This document shows, piece after piece, positions 1 through 4,799 of a DNA stretch of 7,446 nt. Below the pieces are notes generated by a model. It did no database searches and was not told the DNA's origin. It worked only from the letters and a program-made list of their open reading frames with translations. The number at the start of each line of letters is the position of its first letter. The stretch's first letter is position 1. This DNA is from DATGMB01 sp035293845 (GTDB lineage: Bacteria; Acidobacteriota; Terriglobia; Bryobacterales; Bryobacteraceae): the NCBI GenBank assembly GCA_035293845.1, contig DATGMB010000293.1:1-7446 (forward strand), given 5' to 3'. Both the position numbers and the translations under genes were made by a program.

Positions 1-287
1 GCGGCGTTGTTGACCAGGATGTCGATGCGGCCGAACTCGCGGTGCGTGGTCTCGACAAGCTGCCGGATCTGATCGGCGCGGCCGACGTGGCACGCGAGCG
101 GGCGTAGCCTGCCGGGACAGCCCGCGGCTTCGGCCGCGACGGCGTCGAGAGTTTCCTGTTTGCGGCCGCAGATCACGACGGCGGCGCCTTCGCGCGCGAA
201 GGCGAGCGCGATGGCGCGGCCGATGCCGCGGCTGGCGCCGGTCACCACGGCCACTTTATCTCGAAGCACGGGAGTCGGTATCGTCAT
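1..287 (-). CDS. Short-chain dehydrogenase/reductase (SDR), N-terminal part, cut by window edge
   Basis: This is the first 95 residues of a classical SDR oxidoreductase; the C-terminal part, including the YxxxK active site, lies beyond the left edge. The ATG at 287-285 is followed by a Rossmann fold. The glycine-rich cofactor motif TGASRGIGRA is at residues 16-25, and the NNA motif that stabilises the central sheet is at 93-95. After the second strand comes a CGRKQETLD stretch (about 40-48); the Arg-Lys pair suggests a preference for NADP(H). The CHVG segment near residue 66 resembles DHRS4-type carbonyl reductases, as far as I remember that family. The substrate cannot be told from this fragment. 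The gene is transcribed away from the thioesterase and shares only 37 bp of upstream DNA with it. Only a weak GAGG-like Shine-Dalgarno precedes the start. The SDR identity is secure; any specific function is not. Confidence 0.93.
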   Translation of the reverse strand, partial: MTIPTPVLRDKVAVVTGASRGIGRAIALAFAREGAAVVICGRKQETLDAVAAEAAGCPGRLRPLACHVGRADQIRQLVETTHREFGRIDILVNNA

Positions 288-316
288 TTGGGTTTGCGCC
301 TCGCGGGTGGTAGAAT
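288..316 (+). promoter_or_regulatory. Possible sigma-70 promoter for the thioesterase gene
   Basis: TTGGGT (288-293) is followed after exactly 17 bp by TAGAAT (311-316), a 5-of-6 match to the -10 consensus. The -35 match is poor (TTG only). A transcript would begin near A323, about 2 nt before the proposed TTG start at 325, so the mRNA would be practically leaderless. The call rests on sequence resemblance alone. Confidence 0.35.
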
Positions 317-324
317 GCTCGCAC

Positions 325-762
325 TTGACCGATCCCAAGCATAACCTGAAACAGACGCGGGAGTTTCTCAGCCGCCACCAGTTCAACTCGCTGCTGGGGC
401 TGGAGCTGGTGCGCGCGCACAAGGACGGGCTGACCATTCGCTGCAAGCTGCGGCCGGACCTCATGAACAGCGCCGGATCGCTGCATGGCGGCGTGACGGC
501 GAGCGTGGCGGACGCGGCGGTCGGCAGCGCGCTGCTCTACCACTGCGGCCTGGCGCGCCGGTTCACTACTGTGGAGCTGAAGGTGAACTATTTCCGGCCG
601 GTCACGGAAGGCGTGTTGACGGCGCGGTCGCGGCTGTTGCGCGTGGGTTCGAATATAGCCGTGGGGCAGGTGGATCTCTCGAACGGCGCGCGGCGCGCGG
701 TGGGAGTGGCGATTGCGACGTATATGTTCGTGGATTCGCCGGACGGCTGGCGTCAGCGGTAA
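325..762 (+). CDS. PaaI-family hotdog-fold acyl-CoA thioesterase
   Basis: Cytoplasmic thioesterase, probably hydrolysing an acyl-CoA to the free acid plus CoA. From the chosen TTG start it is 145 residues, the usual size for the PaaI group. The hotdog core shows N48, the LHGG motif (H54, G55), D63 in the following helix (VADAAVG) and the strand TTVELKVNYFRP (81-92). The Asn/His/Gly/Asp spacing matches that of the active site of E. coli PaaI. The start is uncertain. The open frame continues upstream to 160, but that stretch is antisense to the SDR and reads like a shadow. GTG at 307 and TTG at 325 are the realistic choices; I prefer 325 because homologues typically begin just before the DPKHNL-like segment. 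No Shine-Dalgarno is visible. Its 3' end overlaps the phosphatase gene by 10 bp. Next to beta-oxidation genes, a role in freeing CoA from unusable acyl-CoAs is plausible, but the substrate is unknown. Confidence 0.85.
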   Translation: MTDPKHNLKQTREFLSRHQFNSLLGLELVRAHKDGLTIRCKLRPDLMNSAGSLHGGVTASVADAAVGSALLYHCGLARRFTTVELKVNYFRPVTEGVLTARSRLLRVGSNIAVGQVDLSNGARRAVGVAIATYMFVDSPDGWRQR

Positions 763-1406
763 CTCCAGAGCGTTTCGTCTTCGAGATGTCCGATGCGGTT
801 GAAGGCATCGAGCGTGAGGCGCGCGCGGTCGTAGAGGAATTCGGTGAGGCTGGCGTTGCGGATGCGCCAGTTGACGTCGAGGAAGACGGGCGGTGGCGAG
901 TGCATCGCGACGTGCACGGCGAAGCCGATGACGCCGCCCGAAGTGAATACCGCGACGCGCCTGCCGGGCGAGCCCGATTGCACGCGCGCGAGCGCAGTGG
1001 AAACGCGATCGCGAAAAGTGGGCCAGGGCTCGATGTGCGGGCCGGCGAGTTCGCCCGCGAGCCAGCGGATCATGCCGGATTCGAGGAGCTTCTGAAAGCC
1101 GCGATTGTCTTCCGGGAGCGGCTGGCCGAGGGTGGCGAGGACCGCCGTCGCGTCGTATTCGTTCCAGGCCGGATCGCGCCGCGCCTCGGGCCAGTCGCGG
1201 CCGGCGGCGCGGAAGGCTTCGGCCACGGCCTGCTCGGTGCGGATCTGGCGGGCCAGGCAGCCGGTTTCGACTTCGTCGTAGGCGATGCCGTGCCGCAGCC
1301 ACCAGGCGGCAAGGTGCGCGGCCTGCGCCTCGCCCAAGGGCGTGAGCGGCTGCTCCGGGTGAAACGATCGCGCCTGCCCGTGGCGGACCAGCGTGAGGCG
1401 GCCCAC
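753..1406 (-). CDS. Histidine phosphatase (phosphoglycerate-mutase-like) family protein
   Basis: A 217-residue protein of the branch-1 histidine phosphatase superfamily, which transfers phosphoryl groups through a phosphohistidine. The RHG motif stands at the very N-terminus (LTLVRHGQ, residues 4-11), with H9 as the expected nucleophile and R8 as the phosphate pocket. An LTPLGEAQA helix follows (21-29), then an Arg-bearing segment near R53/R56 and a WNEYD segment (81-85) that supplies the usual acidic residue. The motif that normally carries the second catalytic His (xHGG) reads FTSGGVIG (154-161), so S156 occupies that place. The GTG start at 1406 puts the RHG strand at the N-terminus as in relatives; the longer open frame to 1619 lies inside the thiolase gene and is spurious. 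The gene begins 2 bp after the thiolase stop, so co-transcription and translational coupling are likely; a GAGGCGG (1423-1417) upstream is a mediocre Shine-Dalgarno. Substrate unknown; a link with fatty-acid metabolism rests on position only. Confidence 0.85.
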   Translation of the reverse strand: MGRLTLVRHGQARSFHPEQPLTPLGEAQAAHLAAWWLRHGIAYDEVETGCLARQIRTEQAVAEAFRAAGRDWPEARRDPAWNEYDATAVLATLGQPLPEDNRGFQKLLESGMIRWLAGELAGPHIEPWPTFRDRVSTALARVQSGSPGRRVAVFTSGGVIGFAVHVAMHSPPPVFLDVNWRIRNASLTEFLYDRARLTLDAFNRIGHLEDETLWSYR

Positions 1407-1408
1407 CG

Positions 1409-2599
1409 CTAGTGCACCGCCTCGAAGAGGCCCGCCGCGCCCTGTCCGCCGCCGATGCACATCGTGACCACGCCGTAGCGCGCCCCCGGCCGCCGAGCCA
1501 TCTCGTTGGCCAGTGTGCCGACCATGCGCGAGCCGGTCATGCCGAACGGATGGCCGATCGCGATCGAACCGCCGTTCACGTTGAGCTTCTCCATGGGAAT
1601 GCCGAGGCGGTCGCGGCAATAGACGACTTGCACCGCGAAGGCTTCGTTCAGCTCCCAGAGGTCGATGTCTTCGATCCGCAGGCCGCGCCGCTGCAACAGC
1701 TTGGGGACGGCGAAGACCGGCCCGATGCCCATTTCATCCGGCTCGCAGCCCGCGACGGTGAAGCCGCGGAAAATGAGGCGGTACGGGATGCCGAGCGTGT
1801 CGGCGCGGCTGCGCGACATCAAAAGGGTGGCGGATGCGCCGTCAGAAAGCTGCGAGGAGTTGCCGGCAGTCACGGAGCCGTGGCCGCTTGCGGGGTCGAA
1901 GTGCGGCTTGAGCGCGAGCAGGCCTTCGAGCGTGGTATCGGGGCGGTTGCACTCGTCGCGGTCGCAACAGACCTCGCGCGTGCCGATCCGTTCGCCGGTC
2001 CTTTTATCGAGCACGGCCATTGTGACCTTCATCGGAGCGATTTCGGCGGCGAAGAAGCCTTCCTGCTGCGCGCGGGCGGTGCGCTGCTGGCTTGCGAGCG
2101 CGTATTCATCCTGCGCTTCGCGGGTGATTTGATAGCGTTTGGCGACGACTTCGGCGGTATCGCCCATTACCATGTAGATGCCGGGGAGCCGCTCTTTCAG
2201 CACGGGGTTCGGGTCGTTATCGCGCGGCGTGAGCGAGATGCTTTCGACGCCGCCGCCGATCGCAGCTTCGACGCCTTCGTGGATGATCTGGTGCGCGGCG
2301 AGCGCAATCGCCTGCAGGCCGGAGGAGCAGAAGCGGTTGACCGTCGTGGCGGCGGTCGTCACGGGCAGGCCTGCGAGCATGGCGGAAATGCGGGCGACGT
2401 TCTGGCCCTGCGCTCCGTGGGGCTGGGCGCAGCCGAGGACCACGTCTTCGATTTCGGCCGGATCGAGCTGCGGGACTTTGCGCAGGACGGAGGCGATGGC
2501 GTGCGCGGCCAGGTCGTCGGGCCGCGTCATGTTGAACGAGCCGCGAAAGGACTTCGCGAGGGCAGTCCGGCAGCTTGCGACAATGACGGCTTCGCGCAT
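1409..2599 (-). CDS. Thiolase (acetyl-CoA C-acyltransferase / 3-ketoacyl-CoA thiolase)
   Basis: This enzyme carries out the last step of beta-oxidation, CoA-dependent cleavage of 3-ketoacyl-CoA into acetyl-CoA and a shortened acyl-CoA. It has 396 residues, the standard length for the degradative thiolase family. All catalytic elements are present: nucleophile C91 in NRFCSSGLQA, the NEAF motif at 318-321, H350 in GHPFGMTG, and C381 in CIGGGQG. An acetoacetyl-CoA (biosynthetic) thiolase is possible, but the GHPFGMTG version and the neighbours favour the fatty-acid type. The stretch REVCCDRDECNRPDTT (209-224) has three cysteines (C211, C212, C217) just before the conserved RPxTT. The ATG at 2599 lacks a Shine-Dalgarno; a TATACT box sits 12 nt upstream. 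The gene is transcribed away from the bifunctional hydratase/dehydrogenase across 72 bp, unlike the enterobacterial fadBA arrangement, where the two subunits are adjacent and co-directional. It probably supplies the thiolase partner of that enzyme; whether they form a complex cannot be seen. Confidence 0.95.
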   Translation of the reverse strand: MREAVIVASCRTALAKSFRGSFNMTRPDDLAAHAIASVLRKVPQLDPAEIEDVVLGCAQPHGAQGQNVARISAMLAGLPVTTAATTVNRFCSSGLQAIALAAHQIIHEGVEAAIGGGVESISLTPRDNDPNPVLKERLPGIYMVMGDTAEVVAKRYQITREAQDEYALASQQRTARAQQEGFFAAEIAPMKVTMAVLDKRTGERIGTREVCCDRDECNRPDTTLEGLLALKPHFDPASGHGSVTAGNSSQLSDGASATLLMSRSRADTLGIPYRLIFRGFTVAGCEPDEMGIGPVFAVPKLLQRRGLRIEDIDLWELNEAFAVQVVYCRDRLGIPMEKLNVNGGSIAIGHPFGMTGSRMVGTLANEMARRPGARYGVVTMCIGGGQGAAGLFEAVH

Positions 2600-2611
2600 G
2601 AGAGTGAGGAC

Positions 2612-2617
2612 AGTATA
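2612..2617 (-). promoter_or_regulatory. Putative -10 box of the thiolase promoter
   Basis: Read on the minus strand this is TATACT, a 5-of-6 match to the -10 consensus, ending 12 nt before the thiolase ATG. A transcript would begin near A2605, giving a 5' leader of about 6 nt. The -35 is ambiguous. CTGTCA at 15 bp spacing and TAGACT at 19 bp spacing each match 4 of 6, and neither has ideal spacing. Both lie inside the inverted repeat that overlaps the opposite promoter. Confidence 0.45.
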
Positions 2618-2631
2618 GCGCAGGCGTGTAT

Positions 2632-2661
2632 TTGACAGTCTAACCGTTCGGTCGGTAGACT
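2632..2661 (+). promoter_or_regulatory. Sigma-70 promoter for the rightward beta-oxidation operon
   Basis: A perfect TTGACA -35 (2632-2637) is followed after 18 bp by TAGACT (2656-2661), which keeps the key A2 and T6 of the -10 element. Transcription would begin around 2668, only a few nt before the ATG at 2672. No Shine-Dalgarno precedes that ATG. The promoter lies within the short divergent region shared with the thiolase gene. Confidence 0.6.
2637..2661. promoter_or_regulatory. Operator-like inverted repeat inside the divergent promoter
   Basis: AGTCTA (2637-2642) and TAGACT (2656-2661) form perfect 6-bp arms of a 25-bp imperfect palindrome centred on 2649. Nested inside, slightly off-centre, is ACCG-TT-CGGT (2643-2652), followed by another CGGT (2653-2656). 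The repeat fills the whole spacer between -35 and -10 of the rightward promoter and touches the possible -35 of the leftward one. ACCG/CGGT half-sites of this kind are common in operators of TetR-family repressors, several of which control acyl-CoA metabolism. The regulator is not encoded in the window, so the family assignment is an inference. Confidence 0.45.
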
Positions 2662-2671
2662 GGCTGGCGTC

Positions 2672-4798
2672 ATGGCAGACCTGGTGTCCGTATCGGTCGA
2701 GGAAGATGTCGCTGTCATCACCATTAACAACCCGCCGGTCAACGCGTTAAGCCCCGGCGTGCCGGAGGGAATCCGGAGTGCGATTGCGGCTGCGGCGGGC
2801 AATCCGAAGGTGCGGGCGATCGTGATGATCGGCGGCGGCAAGACGTTCATTGCCGGGGCGGACATCCGCGAATTCGGCAGAGTCGTCTCCGGGGAAAAGC
2901 CGCGCGTCAGCCTGTTGCCGCTGCTGGCGGAAATCGAGGATTGCCCGAAGCCGGTCGTTATGGCGATTCACGGCACGGCGTTCGGCGGCGGCCTCGAAGT
3001 CGCGATGGCGGGGCACTACCGCCTGCTCGCGCCGGATGCGCAGGTCGGCCAGCCGGAGGTGAAGTTGGGGATCATCCCCGGCGCGGCCGGCACCCAGCGG
3101 CTGCCGCGCCTCGCGGGTGTGGCGAAGGCGGTCGAGATGTGCGCGTTCGGCGAGCCCATCGGCGCGGCGGAAGCATTGTCCGTGGGGATCGCGGATCGCA
3201 TCGTGGAGGGCGACTTGCGCGCCGGGGCGGTGGCGTTCGCGCGCGAGGTGGCGGGCAAGCCGGCGCCGAAGACGCGCCGGTGCAATAAGAAGCTGCGCGA
3301 TTTCGACCCGGGCATCTTTGAGCGCGCGCGCGCCCAGGCGCGCAAGACGCGGCGCGGTATGCAGGCGCCGCTCGCGGCCATCGACGCTGTGGAAGCGGCG
3401 ACGCAGATGACGTTCGATGAAGGCTGCGCGCGCGAGGCGGAGATTTTTCAGGAGCGGCTGCACTCGACGGAATCGCGGGCGCTGATCCACGTATTTTTCG
3501 CGGAGCGGGCGGTGTCGAAGATCCCCGATGTGCCGCCTGCGACGCCGGTAATGGAAATCCGCCGTGCGGCGGTGATCGGCGCGGGCACGATGGGCGGCGG
3601 CATCACGATGAATTACGCTAACGCGGGAATTCCGGTGATCGTCAAAGAGAGCACGCAGGAGGCGCTGGATCGCGGCATGGCGACCATCCGGCGCAATTAC
3701 GCGAGCAGCGTCAAGAAAGGCAAGCTGACGCAGGCCGCGATGGACGAGCGGCTGGCGCGGATTACGCCGCAGTTGACCTACGAGGGCTTCGAGGACGTCG
3801 ACATCATCGCGGAGGCCGTTTTCGAGAACATGGCGCTCAAGAAGCAGGTCTTCGCCGAAATCGACCGCATCGCGAAGCCGGGCTGCATCCTGGCGTCGAA
3901 TACCTCGTACCTGAATATCGATGAGCTCGCGTCCGTAACCGCGCGGCCGGAACTCGTGGTCGGGCACCATTATTTCAGCCCGGCGAATGTCATGCGGCTG
4001 ATCGAGATCGTGCGCGGACGGGAGACGTCGAAACCGGTGCTCGCGACGTCAATGGCGCTCGCGCGCCGGATGAAAAAGATCGGCGTGCTGGCGGGGAATG
4101 CGCGCGGATTTATCGGTAATCGGATGGTGACGCCGTACCTGCGCGAGGCGCAATTCCTGGTCGAAGAGGGCGCATCGGTCGAAGATGTGAATGCGGCGCT
4201 GTTCGAATTCGGAATGGCGATGGGGCCGCTGGCGATGAGCGACCTGGCGGGCCTCGACGTCGGCTGGCGCGCGCGCCGGGAATTCAAGCACCTCGAAAAG
4301 CCGGGCGTGCGTGTGCCGCTGGTCGCGGACCGCCTGGCGGAGATGGGGCGCTTCGGCCAGAAGACCGGGCGCGGGTTCAGCCGGTATGACGAAAACCGCA
4401 ATCCATCGCCCGATCCGGAAACGGCGGCGCTCGTCGAGCAACTCGCGCGCGAAGCCGGGATTACGCGGCGGGCGATTTCCCGCGAGGAGATCGTGGACCG
4501 CTGCGTCTACGCGCTCGTCAATGAGGGCGCGCATCTGCTCGGCGACGGAATTGCGCTGCGGGCGTCCGATATCGACGTCGTCTATCTGAACGGATATGGA
4601 TTCCCGGCGTGGCGCGGCGGGCCGATGTTCTACGCCGATACCGTGGGGCTGAAGCGGGTGCTGGATCGGATCGAGGAGTTCCGCGCGCGCCACGGCGACG
4701 ATCTGTGGCCGCCGGCGCCGCTGTTGCGCGAGCTGGCGGAAGCGGGCGCGACGTTTGCCGAATTCGACCGGCGAAAGGGAATGGCGGCGGAGGCTTAG
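2672..4798 (+). CDS. Bifunctional enoyl-CoA hydratase / 3-hydroxyacyl-CoA dehydrogenase (FadB/FadJ-like)
   Basis: A 708-residue fusion catalysing the two middle steps of beta-oxidation: hydration of 2-enoyl-CoA and NAD-dependent oxidation of 3-hydroxyacyl-CoA. The N-terminal crotonase domain (about 1-190) has the oxyanion-hole segment IAGADIREF (60-68) and both catalytic glutamates, E109 in GGGLEVA and E129 in QPEVKLG. The dehydrogenase starts near 296 with the Rossmann motif GAGTMGGG (303-310), continues with NTS (410-412) and the catalytic His H433 in HYFSP, pairing with E445, and ends with the two C-terminal dimerisation repeats (about 475-570 and 600-690). The length is close to E. coli FadJ (about 714). 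The domain order equals FadB/FadJ and the peroxisomal bifunctional enzyme; I cannot tell which subgroup it joins. The ATG follows a promoter almost directly, with no Shine-Dalgarno. It is the first gene of the rightward operon; the next start lies 1 bp after its stop. The divergent thiolase is the natural partner. Confidence 0.96.
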   Translation: MADLVSVSVEEDVAVITINNPPVNALSPGVPEGIRSAIAAAAGNPKVRAIVMIGGGKTFIAGADIREFGRVVSGEKPRVSLLPLLAEIEDCPKPVVMAIHGTAFGGGLEVAMAGHYRLLAPDAQVGQPEVKLGIIPGAAGTQRLPRLAGVAKAVEMCAFGEPIGAAEALSVGIADRIVEGDLRAGAVAFAREVAGKPAPKTRRCNKKLRDFDPGIFERARAQARKTRRGMQAPLAAIDAVEAATQMTFDEGCAREAEIFQERLHSTESRALIHVFFAERAVSKIPDVPPATPVMEIRRAAVIGAGTMGGGITMNYANAGIPVIVKESTQEALDRGMATIRRNYASSVKKGKLTQAAMDERLARITPQLTYEGFEDVDIIAEAVFENMALKKQVFAEIDRIAKPGCILASNTSYLNIDELASVTARPELVVGHHYFSPANVMRLIEIVRGRETSKPVLATSMALARRMKKIGVLAGNARGFIGNRMVTPYLREAQFLVEEGASVEDVNAALFEFGMAMGPLAMSDLAGLDVGWRARREFKHLEKPGVRVPLVADRLAEMGRFGQKTGRGFSRYDENRNPSPDPETAALVEQLAREAGITRRAISREEIVDRCVYALVNEGAHLLGDGIALRASDIDVVYLNGYGFPAWRGGPMFYADTVGLKRVLDRIEEFRARHGDDLWPPAPLLRELAEAGATFAEFDRRKGMAAEA
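4789..4793 (+). promoter_or_regulatory. Shine-Dalgarno of the acyl-CoA dehydrogenase gene
   Basis: GGAGG lies 6 nt before the ATG at 4800, inside the last codons of the upstream gene. It decides the start: the in-frame ATG at 4755 lies inside the preceding gene, and the residues it would add do not resemble an acyl-CoA dehydrogenase N-terminus. Confidence 0.8.
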
Positions 4799-4799
4799 A

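Noticed and set aside
160..324. N-terminal extension of the thioesterase frame
   Set aside because: It overlaps the SDR start on the other strand, gives low-complexity Ala/Arg/Pro sequence unlike any thioesterase N-terminus, and the natural protein length is reached from 325.
288..338. TTGGG (288-292) and CCCAA (334-338) as an operator in the first divergent region
   Set aside because: Five-bp arms 41 bp apart occur easily by chance and have no further symmetry between them.
1407..1619. N-terminal extension of the phosphatase frame into the thiolase gene
   Set aside because: The extension is Arg/Gly/His-rich, and the RHG strand belongs at the N-terminus in this family; GTG 1406 fits.
1412..2635. 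407-codon open frame on the plus strand opposite the thiolase
   Set aside because: It mirrors the thiolase almost exactly, has no conserved motif and no ribosome site; high-GC shadow.
3080..3115. GAAGTQR instead of the usual GAGGTQR in the hydratase domain
   Set aside because: As I recall, this position varies among family members, including the peroxisomal enzymes, and both catalytic glutamates are intact, so no loss of function is implied.
3318..3343. GC-alternating stretch that could form a hairpin, considered as a terminator
   Set aside because: It is inside the coding sequence in frame, lacks a following T-run, and such GCGC runs are expected at this base composition.
2747..3970. 407-codon open frame on the minus strand opposite the bifunctional enzyme
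   Set aside because: Arg/His-rich composition without motifs, fully antisense to the hydratase and dehydrogenase domains.
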